From Sphagnum compactum (Eukaryota; Bryophyta; Sphagnopsida; Sphagnales), in the NCBI GenBank assembly GCA_965153455.1, contig OZ234497.1, positions 9,548,001 to 9,612,000 on the forward strand: 64,000 nucleotides of DNA. Reading direction: 5' to 3'. Position 1 is the stretch's first letter. Every line of letters begins with the position of its first letter. A program made the position numbers and the translations under genes. Under the pieces are notes generated by a model. That model ran no database searches. It was not told where the DNA came from and saw nothing but the letters and a program-made list of their open reading frames with translations. Positions 36,343 through 48,554 of this stretch are shown here, piece by piece.

Positions 36343-37620
36343 AAATCTCATGCAAGTTGATCCATAGGAACGCAAAAAACAACCTACACCTCTTGATTGC
36401 AAAATAAAGGAATGTGCACATATAGCCGAAGCTAAAGAATACTCAAATGGAAAATAGTAAGGGGATCCAATGCTAGAATTCAAGCCCAAGTTACAGCAAG
36501 GGAAGAAGGGGCTAAAGGTGGGAATGAGGAGCTGGGGGTGTTATTGAAGTGTAGATTTTGAAAATTTTAACAATGCTACGAAAACAAAATGACACAACTA
36601 GAACAAAGGATGTTATGTTGAGCCCCCGCCCTACTCCTACCCCTGAGGGACAAAGAAAAAACACACTAGTTGCCTGCCCAAAAAATCCTACCTAAACTAA
36701 AAATGAGTGGAGGCCTAAGAACTTAAGGAGGTAGGGCCTCCATCGAAAAGCCCACCTACCCTAGGGAAACCCACAAGCCAAAAAAAAAGGGGGCAACTTC
36801 ACCCAAATGATAACCTTGCCTTTTTTTTTAAACCCAAACCTTTGTTACATAATGCAAATAATGTCCACTGGACTTGGCATCTATCCAATTGTGTTTTCTA
36901 TTAACCTCAACACTCTAAATATTATGTTCCAACTCAAGCTTCAATCATTTGAGGATATAGTTTTGATTGTGTACCACAACTATTTGAAAATCACTATTCA
37001 CTTCAAATAGATGTGACTTGGCTAATGATACTTCAAATTTGTTCAAACATAGAATAAGAACATCAGAATTCTTGAAGACTTATCATTCCTTGGCAACAAT
37101 AGGCAATAGGAACCCTAATTCTTTTTCTTGCATGATTTTCTAGCACCACCAATGATAACCAACTTGGTAGGATTTGGTGCTTTTGAACCATAGCCCTCAT
37201 GAGTAACATTTTGTTGTTTGTTTCATTACCTAGTTTGGTTTTGCCTTGGGAGCACCTATTGTTGCACACATGGTAACTTCACTTTGTTGTGCTTGCCATC
37301 ACCATTTGCGCCTTGTATGCACTTTTATTACTCTCCATTCACATGGGATAATTTCATCACCTGCTTCTTCTGCTTGCATTTGCCCCTTATTGCTACAAAA
37401 ATCACAAATGAAAAATAGAATGGACCAACCACTCAATTCATTGTTCACCATTCATTAATTAGTTTTTCACTAAGTATGTTCTTAATTACTAATTTTCATT
37501 AGAACGTTTTTTTACACACACATATGCTAGAAGCAATATAGAGACAATGTCAAAACTCTGCTCGTTAATTTTTTCACTTAACACACAAACCTACTTTAGT
37601 TATTTGGTTTTCAAGGCTTC
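36343..37620. other. Intergenic, possible 5' continuation of the LINE; no gene recognised
   Basis: 36,343-36,800 could be the LINE 5' segment separated by the hAT insertion, but no conserved protein motif was found to prove it. 36,800-37,600 is AT-rich with short ORFs only. Confidence 0.4.
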
Positions 37621-37639
37621 TTCAAAGGTCTTTAAAAAA

Positions 37640-38580
37640 AAAGAATTTAGACAAGGTTTGTGACGCGTTCCCAAGTTCCTTGATAGACTCAAATATGAGT
37701 CTGGTTTGAAAGTAGCGGAAGAGTAAGGAGTTGGGGCACGCTCCCTGGCTCGCAACACTTTGGGGGGGGGGGGGTAGAGGGGCGTGCTGGAGCTCCAAGA
37801 TGGGATTAGGAAGAATTGACAAGCTATCAACCACTCACACGAATCTGCACAAAACCAAACAACAAGTTGGTTAGTGCATGGTTAGAACATTTTTGGTGCT
37901 AAGACGGGCCACGAACAACTTGGACTCACAAGACTCACCACGGCTTGGACTCAGGGGAAGCCACCACCTTCCCCATGTAGTATACTTTGTGCCTAGCCAC
38001 CGGGCCTGCACCCAAATGGCTTTTTGTCCTAGGACTCCCAAGTGGGAGTCCCGAAATTTCCACCGCTAAGACTCATGCAATTTTGAGGACTCATAACTCT
38101 ACGCACAGACCTCCGATTGAAATGAGGTTTGAAGCAAAGTTGTAGCCCTTGTCAAGAGCTTTCCAAAGGTATGCCGCACGCTACCTACACACAAGGAAAT
38201 CAGGTCGATTCCTAACTTTTAGTGGTCGAGAGTCAAACTGTCAGTTTGACTCCCGGCCCTTCTTTTGAACATAACTTGTCTTAAAAGTGTCCAAATGAGT
38301 CATGTGAGCCCATTTTAAACATTTAAGTTCCAGGAGCTTTCCGTTAATATAAGGAACTCTTCAATCCATTGAGTTTTGACCCCTGCAATTGATCTCTTAA
38401 AATTCGGAAGTCCACCGGGACCCTAACTCCCAAGGTGAGAGTTCCCTTGGGAGTGTGAGGGGACATTCCCTCACACTCTCCTGCATTCCCGGGAGCACAA
38501 GATGTGACTCCCAGACCTCCTCTCGGCCCGCATCCTTGTAAGCCGTCACCTTGGTCGCGAGTCCAAAGCTAGGGTTGTGA
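37640..38580. repeat. GC-rich LTR-retrotransposon-like block
   Basis: An abrupt GC-richer block holds phrases of the type found in plant LTR and leader regions ('CTCCGATTGAAATGAGGTTT', 'GTAGCCCTTGTCAAGAGCTT'). It has many short palindromes: GGACTCCCA/TGGGAGTCC (38,032-38,051) and GAGTGTGAGGG/CCCTCACACTC (38,451-38,478). A diverged AT-shifted echo of the 'TAACTCCCAA(G/A)GTG' motif is at 39,550-39,600. No gag/pol ORF or primer-binding site was recognised. Confidence 0.35.
37762..37774. repeat. G13 homopolymer
   Basis: Thirteen consecutive G. Confidence 0.9.
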
Positions 38581-38589
38581 TAGTTTGGC

Positions 38590-41030
38590 CAATGTTGGGC
38601 TGTTCTTTTTGTTTTTATGGGAACATTTAGTTGTAGTTTTTTTCAACATTAAATATAATTATTTTTTTAAATTTATGAAAACTAATCATGGAATATATAC
38701 TTTTTGATCAAGTCGAATTTCAAACCTAGCAATTTTCAAAAATGTGGTAACAATCAAATTTTCATTTTTGGCTTTCACAATTTGGATTTCAAATTTTATG
38801 GGGGAAAATATGAGGTGTTTAGTGTAAGATGGTTTAGTGTTCCATGATGGTTGAATTAAAACAAATTAGGATTTCAAGCTTAAAATTTTTAATTGTTCCA
38901 TCTTTGTTTTTAAAATACAAAAAAGTTTTGTAAAGCCTTAATTGGTGCACCCATCATGCTTAAAATCAGTCAAAATGGATTAAAGTAGATATCTTTCTCT
39001 ACATTTGAGATTTCAAAGTTTTTTTTTCATTTTTTTGAAACAAACTATCACTCATCCTCTTCCCATTTCTTTGGGTTGCTCCTTTACTTGTGATGTTCAA
39101 AAAACATTTGTAGCATTTTAGTTTGTTCATTCAATGAGACAAAATCATTCAATTTGAGTAATGTTTAGTCAATGAAATAAAAAATGCTCAATTTGATTAA
39201 GGAATGAAAAAAATATTGAAAAATGTTTGATGGCAAGTACATGTTCACTAATGGGTGATTTTACCTTCCTATTGTCGGAACTGGATTCTATTTTTTTCAT
39301 AGATTAACTTGGTTTTTTTATAAAAAATTTGAAACAAAATAATTAGTTCTCAATAATTCAATTTTCACTTGGGTGAGAACCATTGATCCAAATATCACAA
39401 AATGTGATATCAATTGGTTTTCATTGTGAGAACCGATTTTAAAATTGATATGAGAACTAAGGGTCCTTTTGAGAAGCGCCCAACATTAGTTTGAGTTCTC
39501 AAATTTTGTTCCAATTAATTATGACACTATGACATATTTGGATTTCGAGTTCCTAACTCCCAAAGTGGGAATTCATTTTTTCAAATGTTGCAACTCCTAA
39601 AACAATTTGATCATTATCATGCCTCAACTTTGATTGCAAGCTCAAGACCAAGATCCCAACATTTTTTTTTCCTTTTGCTCTAGTAGCTGCCTATGCAAAG
39701 AGGTCATGTGTAAGCATGAACAAAGTTTCAAAATAATGAATTCATTCTTTCACACCCATAGTCACAAGCCAAGTCATTATCCAACCCACAACAATTTCAA
39801 ATTACCTTAGTACCTTGGCTTGTTTGGCAAGAAGGTTTCGTAATAATTTATTTATTTATTTATTTCAGTAATGTTCAACAACATAAATAATAATGATTTA
39901 CAATTCAACATTACATGAAGTTATGAAGCTATTGTGCTTGAAATCTTCATTTAGATTTTTGGCATGGCATACATTTATTTTCCAAAATTTTCAACAATTT
40001 CAAAAAATAATTAATTTGTGTTCAACCAACCTAGGTACTATAATATGACATGTTCTATCAATGTACACAATTATAAAAATCACAAGTCCATTTCAAATCT
40101 TCTTGATCAACATGTCTTGCATGCTTGCATTTTTAGAAGGCTTACACACTTAGGGCTCTACATGCGTGGGAAGGCCTACATGTTATAACACATAGCACAT
40201 GCTAGAACACATTTACATGTTGGGGGGTGGGGGTTGCGGGGGGAGAAACGGGCAAACACTTAAATACCTAGGGAAGGCTAAGGGTTTACACACCTACATG
40301 TTTAGGCATATAAATTTCCCAAAGTAAATAATCAATGACCTAAAAGTAAATGTGACATATCATAAGTCACATCGCATTTGGAGTGACTTATATTAAACAT
40401 GAATTGTGTGCAACTAAAACACACATGCCACACACATATGTTAATATTTGATATGATTGAGAAAGAAGTCATTTTAATCATATTAGACATGCCTATTTGG
40501 GGGCATGGTTGTGAAACGAACAAACAAATTCCCTAATGTCATTTTGGACAAGTAATTCAACCATGTTAATCATTGGAATCACACTACTACACACATAAAA
40601 ATGCATTTTTTGTAATAGCGAATTTGAAGTTCAAGTTTCCTTTCCCTGCACAACAAGACTTTGTCCCCTAGTTTTTTTTCACATTATAGTTGTCACTTGA
40701 TATCTTTAAATCATTTAACAATGATGCATCACCCATTTCATGGGTTAACATACCAAATCTAAGACTAGAGAGCTTGTTCTAATTCTATTGACATCCAACA
40801 ACTAGGGCATCTTTAAATACTTCATTCACCAAGGGGAAGTTGTGATACTAGGAGTTGATGTAGAGTCTTGGGTCTTGAGAAACCACTCACATAATAAACA
40901 TGTTTACTGCCATCTATTGCACATTTTTTTGTGCAAATACTCTACATTTGTCCTATGACTACACTTAGTTCTATCGAACATTCTAAAACAAATAGCCTGA
41001 GTGTTTGTCTGTCAATTTTGCAAGTGTTTC
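38590..41030. other. AT-rich intergenic DNA, no gene recognised
   Basis: No supported ORF. A loosely duplicated segment with 'CACTTAGGGCTC/CACTTAAATACC' and 'CCTACATGTT' occurs at about 40,140-40,310, and a G-rich patch at 40,221-40,243. A TTTA run is at about 39,846-39,866. Confidence 0.5.
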
Positions 41031-41039
41031 CTAATGTAG

Positions 41040-41400
41040 AGGAATCGACTTTTTCCATTTGCCGGTGCTTAATGGAAGCAGGCTTCTTTCTTGTCGCAAA
41101 TGAGTGATGAGCTCATGCAAGGTTGGGAGTGTCAACTCACCAAAGATGAGTTTTGTAAAGGTGTCATAAGAACTAGGAAGTGCATTGATGATTTGCACCA
41201 CCACCATGTACCTGTTGTAATGTTGGTCATCAAGGAGGCATTTGATAATAATACATATTGAAACATGATGTTGAGAATCCTATACAAATAAGCCTCTGTC
41301 AAAATTTCCTCAAATCAAAAAACTCATCTTCCTCCATCAAGTCAAGCTAAATATGCTTCCTCTCAAGGTTTTTGCATCTCTGTGTAAGGTAAATCCCCAA
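41040..41400 (-). mobile_element. Ty1/copia gag fragment (decayed)
   Basis: A minus-strand frame over about 41,242-41,065 reads with the copia gag (UBN2-type) signature: YMVVVQIINALPSSYDTF followed by LTLPTLHELITHLRQE. Upstream, in shifted frames, are LTQRCKNLERK and LMEEDEFF words at about 41,390-41,320, also typical of copia gag. Stops and frameshifts separate the pieces. It lies about 0.7 kb past the GINT1 stop on the same strand. Confidence 0.7.
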
Positions 41401-41409
41401 TGTTAGGGG

Positions 41410-42101
41410 GTCTGCATTTTGTTAATGTCACTAGGCATAAGCTTAGTGACATAAAACCCAAGACTCTAGATTCTAGATGCATTAAAGAGGGTGAAGGAAC
41501 AATTGTATGGAGATGAAATGTTTTGTCTTCTCACAAGCCAAAGACAAGTAACTCTCAAGCAAGGAAAAACCATAGAAGGAAACTCCACTTGTCAGATATT
41601 GGACAGGAAATATAGTCTGACTAACCACTACTGTCTAAGTTCCCCCTAAAGAACCACCCTTCTCCAAATTCCTATGGGCACAATCTTTGAATACGAATGG
41701 TATTAACAGCCACAAGTTAAGCAAGCAATCTGCCAAGTAGAGTAATCCCAATCCAAAGAGTATAAGCAGACTCCGTGAAAGTACTATGATCCAAATCACA
41801 AAGACCATTGTCATCACCTGTTACCATGACTGCCATGCACCTGCAACCACTCTGTTGCACCAAGTGATACTTCACATGCACATCAATGCCAAGAGATTCA
41901 TAAGCTGGACATTGCCAGAGCTGTAGACCCGTAGGTCATTGTCTGTGGAAGATGCAAACACAGTGAGTGTGTGACACTTATATACACAAAGGATTATATA
42001 ACACGCCAGAGAAAACAGGCAATAAATGATAGTATACAAATGGGAGGACAACAAGGATGAGAAAATATGCAACTCATAATGGGCTGGATGTTGCATCTGT
42101 A
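41410..42101 (-). other. 3' flank / probable 3' UTR region of GINT1
   Basis: Balanced, non-repetitive sequence directly after the GINT1 stop codon. I could not identify a convincing polyadenylation signal. ORFs of 60 and 74 codons on the minus strand have no recognisable content. Confidence 0.4.
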
Positions 42102-45100
42102 TCAGGAATCCCAGCCATCATTCCGGCTGTTGAACTCCCATTTTTTCAAAGGGACTCCACCATACAGCTGAGAAAACCTCAGTAGACATTGTGTTCTTTT
42201 ATTGTAGTGTCCCTGTGTGTCACGACTGATGGCAGAGCTAGAGAGTTTTGATGTGTCAATAGCCCAAGCAGGATGCACATATTCAACTGCACGCCCAGAG
42301 GTTGCATTTGCAAGAATGAAATTCATCAGAATGTCTTCACAGTTGAAGAGCTCATCCACCAAGGCACGTCCAGTGTCCATCTCCTTGCTCCAGTACCGAC
42401 TGAAAGCCACCTCACTATCAACAAAAGCTGCACCTGTGAGAATCATATTGTACCCCTTTCTGTGACGGGCATATCTCTCATTCCTGTACTTCAATGGGCT
42501 ACCATCAATCAGACGAGGGTAGAAACCAACAAGTCTGTCTGAGTTCTCTCGCCATGCCTTGAAACCCCTCTCCACATCATCACAGGTCATCATGATATCA
42601 TCATCAAGCTCAAAAATAGCACGTGTTTTGATTAATGGGTCAGGCTTGAACCGATTATTAAGAGAGTTTACAGGCTCCACACGAATTCGAACAGGGACAG
42701 CAGAATCAAATTCTGTCTGTGGGTCTGGAGGTTGACCTTTATTCCACACCACCACAATTTCACGCACTGATGCACAGCGAGAGTAGTGCTTGACATACAT
42801 TTTGAGATTCCACAGCCGGGCTTCATATGTCATGGCAATCATTGTGAACTGTGAGAATTGTCCTTCATAAGGATATGGTTCTTCTGCCCCATTTCCTCCA
42901 AAGAAGCAGTTCACCACCATGCAGACTGCGCAAACACAAAGAATGAAGATAACTAGTAGTAGGAGAAACCCCATGCATGACCTCATGCGCATTCGTCCCC
43001 TGAGAATGGAACTGCTCCTGTTTAAGCGCATTGCAGCCTTGTATATCTTGGGAAGCAACTGTGGTGGGGTCCAAGGTAATGAAGTATCACCCCGCTTTGA
43101 TGGCAGCATATATCCTGAAGGGAACACACAACGTACACATCCAAACAAGATGCCGACTAATATGTTCAATACCAACAGGACCAAAAGTGCTGCAGAGCCT
43201 AATGTGTACTTGACCGATAGATCACTTGAAGGAACACGGTCTCCATCCATAAGAGCAATCCAATTGCCTGATGGAAGCTGTTGAACATCCATGTGATGGT
43301 ACCGCAGCCCATTCCAAGCATATCTACCCTTCTTCGACTCTTCAATTCCAAGAGGAACCTCCACCTCAAGGAATTCATCCTCAGTGAGAGTGATGACATG
43401 GAATGCACGGACACGTCGGCCATAAGAGTCCCCACAATCCTGACCAAACCGATAGAGATTGCCCTCCCAAACAAATGGACGTCCTCCACTTCGAGCCCCA
43501 AGGCTCTTATCTCCATTGACCACTGGATTGCCTCTGTGCTGATGCCATGGGCCCAAAGGAGTTGGTGCACACCAAATCTCAAGCTCTCCATTCTTTTGGG
43601 CTCCAAATCGCTTAAAATCTGATGCAAAAATCCAGTACTGGCCCTTGTACTCCACAATTGAAGCATCTACCAAAGGTTTGTGAATTAACACTTTCTCCAT
43701 CTTCCATTGCAGTGGGAAATCAAGTGCTTTGTAAAGCCGTAAATCTCCTTTCTTGCTACCTTCGGGCATCATGTATATCTGCACATGTAATTGGAACAAG
43801 AGATGTTCGAATTGCTCAGTGCAGGCTACATACTAAGAAAGTTATGACCACACTCGGCATACAAGGTGCTACCAGAGGTAATCTGAAGTAGAATGACAAC
43901 CAAGTGTCAGAAGGACCAGACAACATGCTTCCTACTGAGTTTGAAGCCGCCTAAAGGATGACTTTTATTGAGTTGAGATAATTGAGGAACTCTAACCTCG
44001 CCATGATACTCAAAGATGAAGGGATATGATAGATGCCACTCCTCATCTAGTGCAATTCCTACATAGCTCCATGTGGCACCATTGTCAGTGCTCTCTGCCA
44101 CCCCTATATCACCTTGCTTTGTGATACTGTTCTTTGACTCAAAAAACATGTACATTTTTGCACCCTGCCACAGACAAAACCACCAATCAGGACAACTTAC
44201 ATATTTTGTTTCTAGAAAGAACTTCACTCTCTTTGTCTTTGCTGAAAAACACAGATAAAGTCTGTCAAGTGACTGCAGGTCTGTCAATGGTGACTCTCAT
44301 TTTGTCTTTTCACTACATTCAGTAACACACCCATTAACATAATTACATGCTTCAAAGGTCTGTTACTTTTCTTCATACTTAAGTTGAACTGTCCATTGTG
44401 CACTGCTGAGGACTGATGCAGTTTAGATGATGTGATGTAGCTAAAATGTCCAGTGTATTTCAGTGCACCTTCCAAAAGTACAGTTCCACCTCAGGATCCT
44501 TCAAATTTGATATTTGCCTGTTCTGAAGGTTTTGGTCACTGATTTAAGCTGCACGTCGACTGCTCAGAAACTCATAGAGTGAAGTTCAAGGGCACATCCC
44601 TCTACTGCACACTAGGTCCCTAGGACATACTGCAGGGGAGCTACTTAAGAACATAAATAAAACACATAATCTGGTCCCTTTCCTGAACAAACAAAGAACC
44701 TAGTCCCTTTTTCTCATACCCAGGCCAGGTTAGCATCAAAAGCACAAATGCAGACTGTGAACACTATAACTGGATAAGAGTTCTCTGAAGGTTGAATTTA
44801 TCGAATATTTTGCCATAGAATACCCACTGTGCATGACCTGTCCACAATGATTCTTTCTAGGGTAAACGATTTACCTGAATATAAAGGAAGGGATCTGCCA
44901 CAAAATTGCTAGGATAACTCCTGTCGAGCACAGAGGCACATGTAAATACAGGATTTGCCACAGGCCAGGCTGCTCCATTGTCGCTCCGAGCATTCTCCTA
45001 CAAAGAATTAAGTCAATTTACTGATATCTTCAAATCTTTAGCCAGTGTGAGCTGTGTTTTCAATGCCAACTCAACTATCTTCAGCAAGACCCATTTGCTG

Positions 45101-46442
45101 TATGGTTCTTTCGAAATTCAGGGTTTTGTACATGAGTTATTAGCAAAGAACTAACTCCACAACTTCTTCAACCAGTGAAAGGAGACCTTTCTCCAAAATG
45201 TCTGGTGGTGGCAACTTCAAACACAGGACAATCCTGGGTTGACCCACTCTCAAGTCAAACTCCCGTTCCACAAATAGCTCATGGGGACATGGGAGGAGCA
45301 TGAAACAGTGTAACATGAATCCATCTGGAACAATCTGGTAGGTGATTATTAGGTTCGATCAGGTTGTCAAACCAACGATCATGTTTTCCACAGCTCAGAA
45401 AGGGGTTACAGGTGTTTCCATTTCTTTGAGGATGTATGATGAAGCTTTTTGACACTTACTGAGAGAGGCTGATCCCCAAGAAGTTTTTAGAGATTCCAAC
45501 CACTCCTTTCAATGCAGACAACTACTGTAATAGAGAAAGAAATTCTGGCCTTCACTGCCAAAGTGGTCTCACACAGAAGGGGTGGGTGGGAAAGCAGAAT
45601 TTTCTATCAGGCCCAAAATTTCCAGCCATTCAACACACACCCTGTTGTAAAATCTTTTTTCCTCTCAAATTGCAATCAAAAGTAGAGAGATAAAGAAAGA
45701 GTTAGGCTGAGCTGCCAAAATCTCTTATGTTGGGACTTTGCTTCCAGTGATGATTCAGAAGGTGATGGTTCTCTCTATTCTCACTCTGGCACACACACTC
45801 TCTCTATCCTGAGCTTGGAGTGAAAGTAAGCACATGCACAAGATTTGTAGATTCAGAGGAGAGCTCAAGGATCTGACGATGATATCCACAGTTGTTCTTG
45901 CAGCAGGTTACATATCAATCAACCACTGAATCACTTACCAAACCCTGGAGAAAACCCTGGGAAAAGGCCTATCTATGATGAAGGGGATGCAATTGGACTT
46001 GTACGTGACTGTGACTGTGACGATAGAGACAACAAAGCAAAAGAAAACGTGTTGCTTCAGAGAGAGGGAAAAGAAGAAAGATGAGTAGTACCATCTCAAG
46101 CGGTTTTAAAGAGAAAGGGCTCTTTCCACTGTAGACGCCAATAGCCCACGAGCCCTCGTTGTCGGGCTGACAGCCTGCTATCCCTTTGCCGTCCAGAGGG
46201 CGGTGCTGGAAAGGAGGAAATGCAAGCCATGCGAACAAAATCCCCAGCGCAGTGAATAGCAAAAGAGACGACAAAAAGAAGAGAAGAGTGGAAGATAGCC
46301 CACAGCCTCGAAGTTGTAGCTTGTCATGGCACTTGAGACAAAGACCATCGCTCGTCCACCTCCATCGGCACCTGCATTTCACAGTCATGTCGCACAAATC
46401 TATCGCCGCCGACACGCGGGGACTCGACGGCTTTATCTTCAT
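42102..46442 (-). CDS. GINT1: Glucosamine inositolphosphorylceramide transferase 1 (GT64)
   Basis: Golgi glycosyltransferase that adds N-acetylglucosamine/glucosamine to plant glycosyl inositol phosphorylceramides. Four minus-strand exons: 46,442-46,092 (117 codons), 44,997-44,875 (41), 44,164-43,997 (56) and 43,778-42,102 (558 plus TGA). All junctions are GT-AG and phase 0; introns are 1,094, 710 and 218 bp. The 772 aa product matches Arabidopsis GINT1 (about 765). Features: first membrane segment about 49-75; a GH43-like beta-propeller domain about 90-390 (DNEGSWAIGVYSGKSPFSLKP, SNFVADPFLYIQ, QGDIGVAES, ALDEEWHLSYPF); membrane segments about 405-429 and 482-505; C-terminal GT64 domain about 522-765 with LNNRF (587-591), metal-binding ELDDDIMM (DDD 606-608), KGYNMILTGAAF and NCEDILMNF (693-701). 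Start: first in-frame Met; Met19 is an alternative. Domain identity is seen; substrate is known from the plant family. Confidence 0.95.
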
Positions 46443-47360
46443 CCTCTTTCTTTGTCTCTCCCTCTCTTCTGCTGCTGCAACGCGTCACAAACACATTCTA
46501 GGTGTCCAACGGTAGAACAAAGAGACAACAAAATCCAAAACTGCGCGCAGCGGCGTTGCCACTATTTCACCATGATATTCTTCTTCTTCTTCACCTCATA
46601 AGCAGCCGCAACAATTCTCTAGTCCAAATCTCTCAGAGGACACAGTACTCCTGCCACCCTCAGAGACACGCTCCAATCGACCACATCCACTTCCAGCCTT
46701 CCTGCTTCCTGCAAAGAGTTTTGAGGACGCTCTTGAGCGCCACACGACCAGAAACTCCTGCTGCACACCGATCAACTCCAGCGAGACGCCACAGAGAGAG
46801 AGAGAGAGAGAGTAAAAAAACAAAACGACAGGAAAGAAAGACGTTCAGCCTAGGAATTAGGCAAACTCTCGTCGCCACAGCTTCTCGCTATCATTCTCCA
46901 CCGAAAACAAACCGCCCCCAACGATGCTGCCACACACACCTTCTTTCAGCTTCGTCTTCGTCTTCTTCTTTCCAACAGCCTAAAAACACCTCAAGATGGA
47001 CGCAACAAGAAAGAGGTTCCACCACCTTCAACGAAGACCACCGAAACACGACCTCTTCATCTTCTTCTTCTTTTTCTTCTTTCCAACCGCAAAAAACACC
47101 TCAAGATGGACGCGACAAGAAGAAGGTTCCACCACCTTCAATGAAGACGACCAAACACGACATCGCCCAAACCAGAGGTTCCCGCCCAACGCTTCAAACC
47201 AGGTCCAGCGGCGGCGGCAGCGGCAATGACGAACCACGTTCCTGGGAGCTTCTTCTTCTTTTTCTTCTTCCTCTTCTTCTCCTTCTTCCTCTGCTGTCGT
47301 CACTCTTTTGAAAATTGGCAACAATAGCACCCGATACGAAGCAGGAAGCGCACGAGTTTT
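46443..47360 (-). promoter_or_regulatory. Putative long 5' leader of GINT1 with TATA box
   Basis: A minus-strand TATA box, TATAAAA, lies at 47,363-47,357, so transcription could begin near 47,330. The stretch down to the ATG is rich in CT/GAA simple sequence (minus-strand CT run at 46,812-46,794), as in many plant leaders. It contains several upstream ATGs, so a 5' UTR intron or an alternative start nearer the gene is likely. A 111-bp tandem duplication sits inside it. The plus-strand 269-codon ORF here (46,502-47,311) is low-complexity S/T/R/L-rich and is not believed. Confidence 0.5.
46971..47170. repeat. 111-bp tandem duplication in the GINT1 leader
   Basis: 'TCCAACAGCC...AAACACCTCAAGATGGACGC', 'AAGGTTCCACCACCTTCAA' and 'CGAAACACGAC' recur with a 111-bp shift (46,971 to 47,082). 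The unit is a multiple of three, so it keeps a plus-strand ORF open by accident. Confidence 0.85.
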
Positions 47361-47399
47361 ATATTCTCGGAAATCCCAGCTCATGCTCTATTCACTTGC

Positions 47400-47765
47400 T
47401 TGTGTCACACGGCTAGACGAGCAAGCCTGACGGAGCATTTCTCATCAGGAAACACGCGCGAAAGCCACCGCGAGCGAAGCGCTCCGTCTCTCTTCTCTCC
47501 CTCTCCCTACGGCCTGCCATCGTCGTCGTCAGGGGAGGCGCAGGTCCGTGCGAGACAACCGGGTGTTGCTGACTCCTTGATACGGCCCACCTTGGATCCC
47601 ACCGGGCCTGGATATCACCCCAACTGGACGGACGACTTTGGTGGCCCTTTGAAACCGGGCTGCCAGGCGTCCGCCCGCCCGGCCCGGTCCGCGGGAACCG
47701 CGTTGGAACTTGGACGCATATGTAGCCTTCATTCACGTTCACACTTATCGAACCGGATTGGTACG
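47400..47765 (-). promoter_or_regulatory. GC-rich island upstream of GINT1
   Basis: An abrupt CpG-rich block, unlike the AT-rich DNA beyond 47,790. On the minus strand it holds TGGGCC (about 47,590-47,585), a site-II/TCP-type word common in plant housekeeping promoters, with more GGCCC words. ORFs of 176 codons (plus) and 109 codons (minus) are open only because the block is GC-rich. The promoter role is inferred from position. Confidence 0.45.
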
Positions 47766-47789
47766 TTTGTACAGTACGGTGTAATGCCG

Positions 47790-48540
47790 TGGTACCATCA
47801 AGGGCACTTTGACTTTAATAATGAATTAATTATTAAAAGTCTTTTTTGTAATCCCCCAAAAAAAAAATTGTATTTTAAAACTCCATTTAAAAGCCAGTTA
47901 ATTCTTTTAATTTGCACATATAGTCTATAATACAAAAAATAAAATAAAATATTTTTGGTGTTAATCACAAGGGAATAAAAAAATAATTAAAATTTAAAAA
48001 ATTTAAAAAAATTTCTTTATTAAATTTTTATTATAAAATAAAATAAAATAAATTAAAAAAAAAAAAAAACTGGTTTCATCCATTGAACTTTTCACCCCAA
48101 GCTATCTATAACAATGCCAAACACATAGTTGCTTGAACCTTTGGAGTATTGAGTTTGTTTTAGTCTCATGAGAGTTATTAAAACTATCATTAAGAAATCC
48201 TTTTGTGTTTGGGTGGGTGTTTATATCCAATTCTTTTGTCTTAGGCTTACTTTGATATCACCTTCAAAATCCCTCAATGTGGGGGTGACCCCCCAAACAA
48301 GAGATGAATCCAAAACAAAAAAGAACCATGGCATCAACCCAAGTTAAGGTCCATTTCAATAGATTCGCTACCCTAATCCTTGTTTCATCCTCATTTCTCA
48401 TAAAGACACAAATACAAAATTGCAAGAAGAAAAGGTGATGCAAAAGTCACACATAAAAGTTGGAAACAACGACACTAAACTAGAAGAGTGAAATCTAGAC
48501 AAAATATAAACATACAAACAAAACACAATCAAGGACACAT
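47790..48540. other. Very AT-rich intergenic DNA
   Basis: No gene recognised; long A/T runs at 47,940-48,070. Confidence 0.6.
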
Positions 48541-48554
48541 GCACTAAGCAAATG

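Noticed and set aside
42217-43891. Plus-strand ORFs of 60-121 codons
   Set aside because: Antisense shadows of the large GINT1 exon.
46502-47311. 269-codon plus-strand ORF
   Set aside because: Low-complexity Ser/Arg/Thr/Leu-rich translation from CT/GAA simple sequence and an in-frame 111-bp duplication; antisense to the GINT1 leader; no domain.
47400-47930. 176-codon plus and 109-codon minus ORFs
   Set aside because: Open only because the block is GC-rich; no domain, and the plus ORF ends in AT-rich noise.
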